A stretch of 59,362 nucleotides of DNA from a virus: IMG/VR virus record IMGVR_UViG_3300030106_002463, positions 1 to 59,362 of that record. One strand, 5' to 3'. Both the position numbers and the translations under genes were made by a program. The notes below the pieces were generated by a model, which made no database searches, had not been told where the DNA came from, and saw only the letters and a program-made list of their open reading frames with translations. Below are positions 9,009 through 20,800 of this stretch, piece after piece. Each line of letters starts with the position of its first letter. Positions within the stretch are counted from its first letter, which is position 1.

Positions 9009-11750
9009 ATGTCTACTGATCTTGAGTTTGAGAATACGACCTTTGAAGAAGGTGTTGATAGCAACGAAGAATATCAGACTGACTTTGGGACTATCGGCTC
9101 TGTTGGTGAGAATGAGATTTTCCAGACTCTTCCCGATCAGCAACCTCAGTTTCTTGATTACGACATCCAGGGTTTAATTGAACAATCTGGCATTGACTTT
9201 GGGGGTATTGGTTCAGTTGGGGAAGCTGAAATCTTTCAAACTTTCCCTGAAGAGGAGCTGGAAGTACAAGAGCCTCGGTTCATAGTCGGGCCAGATGGTC
9301 AGGTCTTGCCCGTCAGAGATGAGCTTCTTGCTCAGAACTTTCCCGATCAAGACCCTCTTTCATATGATTTTTACTCGGCTTTAGACCAAAGCTACAGATT
9401 CTTAAATCCTCAGGACATGGTGCCTGAAGGAATAGAGGCTGTTTACGGACCCACGGAAAGAGATCCGTTCAGGCAGGACTGGTCTGAAGCAGAGTTCAGA
9501 GTTCCTGTTGATTACGAAGGGGAGTTCCTGACTGGCGACGAGATGAATGTCGTCCAGGCTGCCTATGACTTCGTAGGCTCTCTGGCTCTGGAAGCCCAGG
9601 ATGCTGGCTACACCTCTACGAGAGACTACCTAGCCGCCATGCAGGAGTATGAGCCGAGCAAGTACAACGCCCTCGCTAACGCTCTCAACTCCTACGCAGG
9701 GGTAATCGATCAGTACGGAGACCAGTACAAGTTCCAGGCCGCTCTGCATGATGCTGAACAGATCTCTGTTGACCCCATGCAGAGAAATGATCTCATTAGA
9801 TCCTCAATGGATCTGTTGAGAGATTACGTTGCTGCCGGGATTGTTTCACGGGAGGAGGCTGCTTACTTAGCCCAGGATCCGGTTGGTTTAATATCTCTTA
9901 TAGCTTATGGAGATTTTACCCCGCAGTCGGCACAGGTTCCCGCTCCTCCCACCGAGACTACTCCCGCCACTACCACTCAGCCTGCCCCCGCCACTCCCGA
10001 AACGGGCGGAGAAACCTCGTTCTCTTGGGATGACTCCGATAATCGGGATGCTGAAACAGCAGTCGATGAAGTTACCGAAGAACAGGTCGATGCCCAGACT
10101 GGTATCGAAACTGTTGAGTCCGTTGGTGAGGAAGCGATTCAAGAAGAGGATACTGCTGGGGGCATAGCGGAAGTTGATGCAAATGAAAATACTGAAGACA
10201 ATGTAGTCCGTGACGCAGAAGGAAGAACTGTAACCTACCCCGTGTGGGATGAGGATGAGCAGTACCCCTTAGTCTTCGATGGCTCTAGATTCATCCCCCC
10301 GGCTGTGGCTGGTCATAGCACATTTTTCGATCAGACAAGCGGCAGAGAGTACATCGTCGATGAGAATGGGGAGATAGTTAAAGATATAACTAATTACCCC
10401 AGAAGCCCTATCGGTGATGCGCCTGACGCTCCTGCCGATGACGGGATAACGGCAGTCGATGTCCCGGTTACGAGCGAAGGCGTTTACGATCTTTCCGCAG
10501 ATTCCCAGAGGGCTTTATCTGACGTTGCCGATTTTTACACTGGCCCCGAAGCTACGTTAAATCTAGGGGAAGCATTTAGAACAAACTTTGGATATTCCGA
10601 TCCTATATACGATGAAAGCTTGTTCACAGAAACTGAACGACCTGACTGGTACGGTGACTACCCAAATCTTCCTGTTGTTACAGTGTTTGTTGGGAACGAA
10701 AGAGTTATGAATCGAAGAGGGCGGTATGAAAACCGGGCAGTTTTTGAAGAGCGGTATCTCTCCAGTCCTAGTGATGCAGGATTGGTAAACTACGAAGATC
10801 AGTCTGTATTAGAGTACAGCGATCGGTTTGACTGGGGAGGAAATGACTCTGAGTGGCTGAATGAAAAGTATCGTGAGTTCGTTAAAACGAGACCACACGA
10901 TAGGCCAGCAAGAGCTTTTTCTGGTGAACGGGGATTTGGAAACCCTTGGTCTTTTGATATTGCAACCGAGCCCATTGTTCAGCAAAGCCTGTTTGAAGCC
11001 CTTGTGGATTACTCCGATACTACAGGCATTTCCATAGATCAGATACACAATACTCAGTACGATGACATAGGTGCTTGGGGCCGGGGGAACAATGATGTCT
11101 TTGATATAGAGCATTTCATGACTGGATCTGAGGAATCCGGCTGGGAAGGCTTTATACCTGTATTCCAAGATATTGCCAGAGAGTTTGGTCTCGGAACTGT
11201 TGGCTCTGAACAAGATCTAATTGGTATGGCAGAATTAGAAAGAATGGCTTTTCTCTCATCTGCTGTACTCAGGCCGATGGTAAGACAGGTTAACTCTATT
11301 ATTGAAGAAAGGGAAGGCGGGTTTGATTTCGATCGAAACGTCTCGATACCTTCTGAGTACGAAAATAGATTTGGATTAAGAACTCCTGATTACCTGTCGC
11401 AGACCTTGATGGTTGGTGGCCCTGATAATGAGGTCGCCCCGATTATCTCTGGTACTTCTGATGTAAACATGGCTGAAGGCGGTTACATCGGTGGAGTCGC
11501 AGGCGGAATGGATGACACTATCCCCGCGTCGATCGATGGGTCTCAGCCAGCAGCCCTCTCCAGCGGAGAGTTTGTCGTACCGGCAGATGTGGTTTCCCAT
11601 CTTGGGGATGGGAACAATCAAAATGGAGCTGCAAAGCTCTATAATTTTATGGATCAAGTCCGAACGGTAAAGACTGGATCAATCGAACAGCCTGACCCTT
11701 TCAATGATGGAATCATGGCGAATATGATCGGAGAGCCTTATGGGCAGTAG
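9009..11750 (+). CDS. large internal virion protein candidate
   Basis: A 913-residue acidic protein. The N-terminus holds two copies of a DFGxIGSVGExEIFQT-type motif (about residues 26-40 and 61-77). A Pro/Thr linker lies near residues 310-330 and an acidic region at about 340-400. The C-terminus carries the GGMDDTIPASIDG and LSSGEFVVPADVVSHLGDG pattern seen at the ends of many marine phage virion proteins. The next gene overlaps it by 11 bases. No enzyme motif is visible; a structural or ejected role is inferred. Confidence 0.65.
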   Translation: MSTDLEFENTTFEEGVDSNEEYQTDFGTIGSVGENEIFQTLPDQQPQFLDYDIQGLIEQSGIDFGGIGSVGEAEIFQTFPEEELEVQEPRFIVGPDGQVLPVRDELLAQNFPDQDPLSYDFYSALDQSYRFLNPQDMVPEGIEAVYGPTERDPFRQDWSEAEFRVPVDYEGEFLTGDEMNVVQAAYDFVGSLALEAQDAGYTSTRDYLAAMQEYEPSKYNALANALNSYAGVIDQYGDQYKFQAALHDAEQISVDPMQRNDLIRSSMDLLRDYVAAGIVSREEAAYLAQDPVGLISLIAYGDFTPQSAQVPAPPTETTPATTTQPAPATPETGGETSFSWDDSDNRDAETAVDEVTEEQVDAQTGIETVESVGEEAIQEEDTAGGIAEVDANENTEDNVVRDAEGRTVTYPVWDEDEQYPLVFDGSRFIPPAVAGHSTFFDQTSGREYIVDENGEIVKDITNYPRSPIGDAPDAPADDGITAVDVPVTSEGVYDLSADSQRALSDVADFYTGPEATLNLGEAFRTNFGYSDPIYDESLFTETERPDWYGDYPNLPVVTVFVGNERVMNRRGRYENRAVFEERYLSSPSDAGLVNYEDQSVLEYSDRFDWGGNDSEWLNEKYREFVKTRPHDRPARAFSGERGFGNPWSFDIATEPIVQQSLFEALVDYSDTTGISIDQIHNTQYDDIGAWGRGNNDVFDIEHFMTGSEESGWEGFIPVFQDIAREFGLGTVGSEQDLIGMAELERMAFLSSAVLRPMVRQVNSIIEEREGGFDFDRNVSIPSEYENRFGLRTPDYLSQTLMVGGPDNEVAPIISGTSDVNMAEGGYIGGVAGGMDDTIPASIDGSQPAALSSGEFVVPADVVSHLGDGNNQNGAAKLYNFMDQVRTVKTGSIEQPDPFNDGIMANMIGEPYGQ

Positions 11751-12657
11751 CGGTGGCGGTGGCACTCAAAGAGTCATACAGGATCTACCGGAATGGTCTA
11801 AGCCTTACTGGCAGGGCATCGCTTCTCAGGGAAGGGCGTTAGCCAGAGAGCCTTTTCAGCAGTATCAGGGGCAGCGTATTGCTGGCTTTACCCCTATGGA
11901 GCGTCAAGCTTTCGAGGGTGTCCAGACTATTTACGACCAAGGCGCTAGACCTGAACTAGATCAGGCAAGAGGCATTGCTACTCAGGCTTCTCAGGTGGGG
12001 TTTGATACCCCTATGTTTCCAGATCAGGCTCAGAAGTACATGAATCCATATCTGGAAAATGTTCTAGATCTTGGCCGAGATCGCATGATGAGCGATTACC
12101 AAGGCGCGATGGGGGATGCAAGGAGAAGATCTTCTGACGCAGCCATCCAGTCTGGAATCATGGGAGGAAGAGGAACTCTCATGGGTGCTAGGGAGGCTGG
12201 CAGGGTTTCCGATGAAGCTTTCCGAGCGATGAGGGAGTATGAAGCTGATACCAGATTCAGAGCTTTCGATCAGGCCCAGCAGGCTTTCGCCAGCGATGTT
12301 GCAGCTAGACAGGCTGGAGCAAGAATCGGCTTAGATGCAGGATCTCAGTTGCAAGCGCTTGCTCAGACCCAGCAGGCTCAGGCCCTAGAGAGAATCAACG
12401 CTCTTCAGCAGGCCGGTGTTCGCGGTAGAGAGATGCAGCAAGCTATTCGAGATCAAGCATATCAGGATTTCTTGGATAGAAGAGATTGGAGAAGGAACCA
12501 ACTCAAGGAATATGTTGGAATTCTTTCCGGAACTCCCTACGCGACCGCAATAAACCAGACAACGAGAAGTGGTGGCGGCGGTCCCGGTATCGGTCAGACA
12601 ATCGCAGGTTTAGGCATCGCAGGACTTGGCGCGTATGGCGCGTACAAGGGCGGGTGA
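11740..12657 (+). CDS. helical internal virion protein candidate
   Basis: The 305-residue protein is almost wholly alpha-helical and Gln/Ala/Arg-rich, with a Gly-rich start (MGSSGGGG) and a short hydrophobic C-terminal stretch (IAGLGIAGLGAYGAY). The layout resembles ejection proteins that line the DNA channel. It overlaps the previous gene by 11 bases and is followed after 9 bases by the transglycosylase gene. Function is inferred from context. Confidence 0.6.
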   Translation: MGSSGGGGTQRVIQDLPEWSKPYWQGIASQGRALAREPFQQYQGQRIAGFTPMERQAFEGVQTIYDQGARPELDQARGIATQASQVGFDTPMFPDQAQKYMNPYLENVLDLGRDRMMSDYQGAMGDARRRSSDAAIQSGIMGGRGTLMGAREAGRVSDEAFRAMREYEADTRFRAFDQAQQAFASDVAARQAGARIGLDAGSQLQALAQTQQAQALERINALQQAGVRGREMQQAIRDQAYQDFLDRRDWRRNQLKEYVGILSGTPYATAINQTTRSGGGGPGIGQTIAGLGIAGLGAYGAYKGG

Positions 12658-12666
12658 GATAAGACA

Positions 12667-14850
12667 ATGAGTGCAAATCTTTTAGAACTACAAGAAATGC
12701 TTCGCAACATTGACATGGGCTCTGTCCAGAAGGTTGCATCCGGGCAGTCCGGAAAGGCTGCACAGCTTCTCGGCATGGACGAGCTTAGGCGTCGTGGCGA
12801 GCAGATGCAGGAAGCAAAGGCCAATCAGGCCGAACAGCAGATGCAGCAGCCTCCGATGGTTGACCAGTATCTAGCAGCCTCTCAGCAGATGATGGGACAG
12901 TCCGCACCTATGCCCCCTCAGATAATGCCTGCCCCTGCACAGCAGGGGATCGGATCAATCCCCGGTGCGCCTTACGGGCCTATGTCGGGAGGAGATCCGC
13001 GTGCCGGTTACGGTCATGGTATGCCTCCTCAGATGAAATCCGCTCCCCCTCGTCCCCAGATGAACCCGATGGCTCCTGCCCAGCCTCCCCAGCAGATGCC
13101 TCCTCAAATGATGGCTACTGGCGGTGCTGTGATGAAAGCAAAAGAAGGGCCTACTAGATTTGCCGCCAGTCCACCGAAGTTGAATGTTTCCCAGAAGCAA
13201 GGATTTGGGCCTCTCGCAGTAGACTTCCTTGATTTTCTTGGCAGGAAAGACAAGGTGAAGGACAGCAGTTTAAAGTCTGAACTTGCCGCAATGCTAATGA
13301 TGGCTAACCCGCTCAGGGAAAAAACGACTTCTATCCCTGTTACCCCTTCCGGAATTAATAGGGTGATTGAGCTTTACAAGGCCGGAGGCAAGCGAGACCC
13401 AGATTACTATGATGAGGAATCCCAGATGTGGGTCAGAGATCCTCTCAAGGAAGATCAACTCTACCCTACTCCTCCTTCGTCCTTGGAGAAGATGCTTGGA
13501 TATTCTGACGGTGGGGCTGTCAGAAGGTTCGATGAGGGTGGAAGAGTTGATAGGATGTTTGAAATCTATCAAAACCTTAGCGATGAGCAGAGAGTAATTG
13601 CGGACAACATAATTGCTAAAGCGCAGACGTTAGGGATGGATCCAAACTTAGCTCTTGCTCAAGCGATAAACGAGTCAGGACTGGTTCCCGTCGCCAAATC
13701 CGAAAAGGGAGCCAGAGGCGTTTTCCAGTTAATGCCGGGGACAGCTAAAGACCTCGGAGTTGAAGACATCACTGACATCGACCAAAACATTATGGGTGGT
13801 CTGATGTATTACGGGCAGATGTTAAACAAATACGGAAACGAAGCAGACGCTCTCGCAGCCTACAACGCTGGACCCGGAGCGTTCGACAGGTATGGAGGAA
13901 TCCCTCCGTTTGAAGAGACGCAAAACTACGCCAGAGATATACCGCTCTTGAGAGACCGTATCGCTTCGGCTCGTGCTGAGAGTGAAATTCCTTTGGGTCC
14001 GTCTATCCCGGAAGGCCCCGCAGATGAAGGTCTCACGCAAGCAGAGAGATTCCGTAGGCAGGCTCAAGAAATGAGAGGCGGCAGACCGCCTGAGACTACC
14101 CTGCCTTTTTCCACTCCGACAGGGAGGACGACGGTATCGGGGATACCGATACTGGATATGAATACAGGCAGAGGCGATGTTCCCGAGCCTGTTGATGTAG
14201 CCAGGGCGTTGCCTCCGGGAGTATTCAGAGAATCTCAAATGAAACAGCTTCCCCGTGAGTACGGAAGTATATTCAAAGAAAGACCCGAATTATTCAATGC
14301 AGCCCCCGGCCGGGAGGCGAAGGTAGACGGGGAGGGGATGGTTGACGCTACAGATGAGATGTTTGATGAGATAGTAGATAAATCCAGAAAGATCAGGGTA
14401 GGACCGGAATCTTCTTCGTCCTCGGAAACTATCAAATCCGGAAAGCTTCGGCCTTTATTCGACATGATGATGCGTAGCGGCCTTGGGCTTGCTGCTGGTG
14501 AGAACATCGGAGAAGCAGGCATCGCTGGATTAACTCAGGCAACTGATCTCGCTCAGCAGAGAAGAGAGGACGCCAGAGCGGAAGCTGCCGATAAGCTTCG
14601 GGCTCGACTTGGAGAATCCGAGATAGAGCTTAACAGGTTAAGGGGTCAGGCTATTGGTGGTATGGATGCCTCGGAGGCAAGGCAAGCAGCCATCAAGGAA
14701 CTTACCGGCACCGATGTCGGCTTCCTCGCGAAGCCCGATGCAGAGCGGGAAGCCTTGATCCAGCAGGCTATGGTTAAATACATGAGAGGCGGCTACGGGA
14801 TGCCCTCTGCTAGCCCTCTGAACGTCACTCCGTTTAATGCGAATTATTAG
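12667..14850 (+). CDS. virion-associated lytic transglycosylase (SLT domain)
   Basis: A 727-residue protein. Residues 1-180 are Gln/Met/Pro-rich and disordered. An SLT-type domain spans about 295-430, with AINESGL (predicted catalytic Glu336), GVFQLMPGTA and AYNAGPGA motifs in the order expected for the family. It should cleave peptidoglycan beta-1,4 bonds at entry so the ejection proteins can cross the wall. A Pro-rich linker and a C-terminal helical region follow. It sits between the helical virion protein and the giant polyvalent gene, consistent with an internal-head complex. Confidence 0.85.
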   Translation: MSANLLELQEMLRNIDMGSVQKVASGQSGKAAQLLGMDELRRRGEQMQEAKANQAEQQMQQPPMVDQYLAASQQMMGQSAPMPPQIMPAPAQQGIGSIPGAPYGPMSGGDPRAGYGHGMPPQMKSAPPRPQMNPMAPAQPPQQMPPQMMATGGAVMKAKEGPTRFAASPPKLNVSQKQGFGPLAVDFLDFLGRKDKVKDSSLKSELAAMLMMANPLREKTTSIPVTPSGINRVIELYKAGGKRDPDYYDEESQMWVRDPLKEDQLYPTPPSSLEKMLGYSDGGAVRRFDEGGRVDRMFEIYQNLSDEQRVIADNIIAKAQTLGMDPNLALAQAINESGLVPVAKSEKGARGVFQLMPGTAKDLGVEDITDIDQNIMGGLMYYGQMLNKYGNEADALAAYNAGPGAFDRYGGIPPFEETQNYARDIPLLRDRIASARAESEIPLGPSIPEGPADEGLTQAERFRRQAQEMRGGRPPETTLPFSTPTGRTTVSGIPILDMNTGRGDVPEPVDVARALPPGVFRESQMKQLPREYGSIFKERPELFNAAPGREAKVDGEGMVDATDEMFDEIVDKSRKIRVGPESSSSSETIKSGKLRPLFDMMMRSGLGLAAGENIGEAGIAGLTQATDLAQQRREDARAEAADKLRARLGESEIELNRLRGQAIGGMDASEARQAAIKELTGTDVGFLAKPDAEREALIQQAMVKYMRGGYGMPSASPLNVTPFNANY

Positions 14851-14862
14851 GGATAATAGTTA

Positions 14863-17800
14863 ATGGCTTGGATTGATGGCGCAGAAAACGGAATCCAGTT
14901 GCCCGACGGGCAGGTTGTATCTTTTCCTCCGGGTGTATCGGAAGATCAAGCTTATGCACAGTTAAAATCTGAGCGACCTGAGCTTTTTGAAAAACCTTCT
15001 GGGTTTATTCCGGCTGCTCAATCTACCATAACGAGAATGGCAGGCGCTCTGTCTGCTGCCCCCTCGACAGTCCTTGGTGGTCTCGGCGACCAGAGGGCTT
15101 TGGATGAGGCGGGGAAGATCTACGAGCAGACCGCTAGGGAAGCTGCGGAGATTCTTCCTGAGCCTACTCAATACACCGACATCATCGAGGACTACAAGGA
15201 AGACGGTCTAGCAGAAGCAGCTAGTACCGCTTGGACGTTTGCTAGGGAACAGGTGGGTATATCCACCCCCTACATGGTTCCTGCGATGGTGGCGGGTAAG
15301 GTTGGCGCTTCAGATCTCGTAGCCGGATCTAAGCTTGGTCAGAGAGTCGGTACGGGGCTTGCCAGATTCTTGCCTGTCCTGAGAGCCGGAGCGACTGCTG
15401 CTCCTCACCCGTTGCTGAAGGCTGGCTTCGGTGCCGCTTTTGGTATCGGGACTCTCGCCACTCAGTTCTTTGCAGACAACCTTGAGCGACAGTACGAAGT
15501 TGCTTCCGAGGGTGGCGAGCAAACCGTAACCCCTGATGATATAAGCAACTTTGCTGCCGCCGCCGCCGCAGGCCCGCAGGCTGCGATGGACTACATCTTC
15601 GTTGCTCTGACCGGCGGGATCGGTCGGGGTGCCCAGCTTGCTGCGTCTCAGAGCTTGAAGCAGTCCCTCGCTGCCACCACTACTCAGGCTGGTAAGGCGA
15701 CACTGGGTAGAACTATTGGAAGAGGAGCGGTGGAGTCCTTAACGGAGTTTCCCACCGAGTTGATGCAGACCGTTCTCGAAAGAGCGCAGGCTGGGGAGTC
15801 GATCAGCTTCGACGACGCTGAGTTCGTGGACGAGATGAAGGCAACTATCGCAGGGACGATCCCCGTGGTTGGAGCTTTCGGTGCTGCCGGTACATACAGA
15901 TCTCATAGGGCCAACAAGAAGGCTGAAGAGAACTGGAACAAGATGTCTGACGAGGAGAGACGGCTTCGGAAGAGCCAGGACTCCCAGAGAGAGGCCGCCA
16001 GGCAGGCAGAAATCGAGAGAGCGGAGAGGATCCAGTCTCAGAACGAGGCTAGATGGCGTGCTGCCAACGAGCAGGCCGCCCGAAACAATGACACTATCGA
16101 GCAGGCCGCGCTACAGGCTCAGGAGAATACTCCTGTCGAAATTGAAGATGTCATCGAGGCCGCTGATTCCAGAAACATTCTTGTCGATACAGACGGTTTC
16201 AGGGCGTTCGTTTCTAGGCAGACAGGAGGAAGAACGCCGAACCTCAAGAAAACAACGAATCAAGAAAGAAGACGTATAAGATCTATCCTTTCAGGGTTAA
16301 AGGTTCAAGAGTTCGTCGAGGAAGATGGCGGGGCATACATGCCCATGTTTACCCGGAAGCAGTTTGACAATGCTGTGGAAGGCACTAGGAAGTCCAAATC
16401 GATCGATTCCGACGTTGTACGCCAAGTCCTTGGAATGGGCGTTTCCGACACGGACAAAGCAGTCGCAGCCACCATTGTTAAGGAAATGGAAACGAGGGGA
16501 TATGCGAAAAGGGAAAAGCAAAAAGATGGAACGAATCCATTAAAGCCTAGAGACAATGCTTATACGGAAGATAATTACGAAGAACTTCTCAAGATAGGCC
16601 AGGAGAACGGTCGTATTACTCAGGGAGACTTTGAAAAGGTTACTCGAAAATATGGACGTTCTCCATATAAAGCATTTATTTCTGACATGCGGGTCAGGGG
16701 AGACCTACACAAGACCGATAAGGTCAAGGGTGTCTTCACCCCTATCACATATCAGGATATCCAAGAGGCGGACGACGGCAGAACTCTCACGGTAGGCGAT
16801 TACGAAGTCACTACCGAACCCGCCGAAGGCTACTTTGTCCGTGGTCCGAATGGAGAGATCGTTGATGGCGCACTCAGCAGGAAAGATGCTGTTGAATCCG
16901 CCCAGATCCTGAAGCATCGGAGCCGAAGCTACACGATCAAGAAGAACGGTCAGGCAGTAAAGACCTACAAGAACAAGAACAACGCGCGAGATGCAGCGGC
17001 TCTCATTCAAGAAGCTGATCCCGCCGCGAGAGTTGAAGTTTCCTCTAATGCTCCTGTCGGATTTACCGTAGACAAAAACAAGTCTAAGGGATTCTCCACT
17101 ATTGAAAGAGTTAACGAAGAGGGGAGAAGGACTTCTGTTCTTGAGTACGGATTCTCTCCCGACGAGAATGCCGCGAATGTCCTCAGAGACGAGAGAATTT
17201 CGGAGATCACTCCGGGATTAGCCGACTGGGACGTTAGAAGCGTTAAGGAAAAAGATCGCGCCCGTGAAAGGCTTAGCGGATTCCTTAGGGCTAGAGGCGT
17301 AAGACTTGATCCGGCTCAGCGGGAAGAGTTTACCACTCCGGACGAGCGAACAAGCTTCGATCCTGAAAGAAGAATCGAAGGGGATCAGACTCAGAGAAAT
17401 CAAACGATCCTCAACGAACTTGAGCAGGCTCTTGTAGACGCTGGGATCGATCAAGATGTCGCCGCCAAGGTGGTCAACGAGTCGGTCAACGCAGAAGGCT
17501 TCTTTGACCCCAACCTCGGCGGGCTGAGAACTCTCGCTGTAAACCTGAATCACCCGACAGTCCGTAACGCAAAGACGGAAGCGGAGCTTCGTCAGGCAGT
17601 TCGTGGCATCGTGAACCACGAAGCGATCCACGCTATGAGGGATCTCGACTTGTTCACCATGAACGAGTGGAACGCCCTCAAGAACGCAACCCTCCGCGTC
17701 AAGCGCAGCGACGGCAAGACGTTCGCTGATTGGGCTCAGGAAACTTACGAAGGAATTCCCGGCTACGAGACCAAGGAGTCCGTCGAAGAAGAAGCGGTAG

Positions 17801-20800
17801 CTGAGATGTACCGCCAGTTCTACTCGGATCAGAATGTCCGTCGGCAGATCGCTGGTCAGCCCAGAACTCTGCTTGAGCGTATCCAGAGATTCATGGAGCG
17901 CCTTGTAAATGCGTTCAGCGGAATTGGATTCGGTGATGCTTCTCAGGTTATCCAGGGTATCGGGAAGGTTCAGGCCAGAGAGAGAGGTCAGGTCAGAACC
18001 CTTAAGGATACGGAAGCCTTATCCCAAAGAAACGCAGCAGCAATCCGAAGGCAGGTTGAGCAGCGGCAAGCTGAAGCTGAACAGCCTGAATCGAGAGAAG
18101 GAAAGAAGCCTCTCAAACGACATTCGATTACTGGCCCTCGAATGCTTGAAGAGTTTGAGCGCAGGGAAGAAGTCTCGGATCAGGAATTTCAAGACCAATA
18201 CAACGAAGAGCTTTCCAGAAGGTCTGTAGCAGGAACGAACTCTACCATCCTTACTGTTCCTGGGGACTTTATGCCCTCAGATATGACGGCAAAGTTCTCC
18301 ATTGACGCAAGTAATATGTCTGATTCAGACTTGCTCATCACTAAGAATTCAAACATACCAGAAGTTCTAGAATATTTAAATGTAGATGCAGACCCCAATG
18401 AAATTGGGGAAATTCAGGACGTTCTGGCGACTATCAACAGAGCGATAGTAGGAGTCTTGAGTGGTGAAAGAGAGAGACTCAGAGCCTTAGATTTAAACGA
18501 AGAGGATATCAAGAAATTAGAAGGAGTCTTAAAGTTTACGCGAGTAGACTACGGATCCAACGGCCTTCACCAGCTAGAAAGAGAGATTGCTACCCAATAC
18601 GGTAGGACAGATTTCGGCGGGGACTTGATAGACTCGTACAGGCAGTTTGCGAATTCTGCGTTCGGCTACGAAAGTGAGCCTGGGAGAATCCTCTCTTCTA
18701 TGGTTGACGAAGGATACGTCATCTCTGGCGTTCAGAATGATTATGACTTTGGCATCTCTTTCGTTGACCCCACCAGCAGGTCAGCGAGCGAAGAAAACCT
18801 CACCTTGCCAGTACCTTTGACTGTTGCTCTTCATGACTTAGGAAAACTCAGAAAAGAAATAAAGTCAGGAAAAGAATTAAGCGCAGGAACTATCGCTTCT
18901 CTCCATCAAAGATATGTTTCTCCAATATTGAATTCTTTCAAAAGCGGATCTCTCGGAGCCCCAGAGGGTAGAACGATATTAAGAAGTTTGGACTTTAGTC
19001 CCGAAGGATTGAAATCTGGGTTAAAGATGGTCTCTGCCGGAGCTTCTATGGCAGCGTACCCGTTTCATCAGAGTAATTTCGAGAACAACTCTACCCTATT
19101 TGAAGCTATTAACAATCTTAAAACAGGGATGTCTGAGGGAGACGTACATAAGTTAATAGATTATTCCTTATCCATACCTTATCAAAGAGCGCACGCGGCC
19201 ATATTCAAATACATATTCGAGAGAACGTCTTCGGATAGCACTACTCCCCTCTACAGAGGGACTTCTCTCTCTAGGTTCCTGTTTGACATTTCCTCAAAAG
19301 AAGAGTCCAGATCTGTATCTGACCCTTCTTATAAAACGGCTTTGGATTGGGCAAAGGATAAAGCTGTCGGCAGGGAAATATCTATAGATGGACTTGGGGA
19401 ATTAAGTTCAGATGCAAACGTGAGCGACGGAGACTTTAATGAGGGAGTTTTGCTCGTACTCCCTGTTGGTTCAGTAAAACAGCAAGCTCCGTCTACGGCA
19501 AGGTTCACCAGTGAAGCCGGTTCCTTCACTTCGGGAACCTTTACCGTCAGAAATATCGTTACATATAGTAACCCGTCTGAGTTCATCGAAGCTCACATTA
19601 AGGCTTTTGGCAATCAGATTATCGACGCAGCGGAAATAAAGAGAAAGGTTTTGAATGGAGAATTAAATAAATCAGATATAATCGACGGCTTCATACCCAG
19701 TGTAAACAAAGGCTTTTCTGGGTTGTCTCAAGATCTTTTTTCGGAAATAGAAGAAGACCAAAATTCTTTTATCGAATGGTCTGGCGCAGTTGACAGTCAG
19801 GCAAGTCAAGTAAACACAGAAGAAGAAAATTATCTCTATAACGATTTAGACATTCTCGTAAAAGTTTTAAACTTAATGATGGCTGATGGTGCTTTAGATG
19901 ATTTTAACGATTCGTATTCTTACTACCTGGCTAACAAACCGGAAGCCGAAAATGCTTTTAGCGTATCCAGCAATGGAAGCATACAGTTTAATGACGAAGC
20001 ATACAGGCGTTATCTATACGATCTGGAAGAACAGGGCAAACCTGTATCTGAAAAGACTGTAGAATTTTTAAATCGTTCCGTGCGGAAAGATCCAGATTTC
20101 AGAACGAGTCTCGTTCGTGCGATTTCTTACCTCACGTCCGGACGAGCGAGTGAATCACCGGCTGACCTCCTCGAAACTCCTCATATACCGATAGATCCAG
20201 ACGAACCGTTTAGCTCTATTTTTAGCGGAATAGGGTATACCCAAAGAAATGCTGCCGGTAATGATCTTGGAGTTCCCAGAGAGATTCGATTCGATTCGGA
20301 GGGGACTCGGCTAGGTAGGGGAGCAATCGTAACGCTATCCCAAACCAATAACGAAATGAGAAGTTTCGGAGGTAAGTTTTTAACTGACGAAAACGAGGTC
20401 ACGGAAAGAGCGCCGGTCATTGGATGGACTAGACCGCCGAAGTGGTCGATCGTCAACGTAGACGAAGAAGGGTTCCAGTTAGTCGGAGGCCAGACAGGAT
20501 CGAACGAAGGGGGTATGTATAGAAACGAAGAGACTGGCGAGCAGTATTACGTCAAGACTCCGAGAGACCCCGACATCGGAAGAAATGAGATCCTTGCAAG
20601 CAAGCTCTACCAGTTAGCTGGTGTTGAAGTTGCCAATGCTGACCCCGCAGTAAGAAACGGGGAGTTCTCCGTAGCCTCTACATTCGTCCCCGGTTTAGAG
20701 ACTGATCAGATGCTCTTAACCGAAGAGAGAGTTCCCGGTGTTCAGGAGAACTTTGCTGTTGACGCATGGCTTGGCAACTGGGATGTCATCGGCCTTGTAT

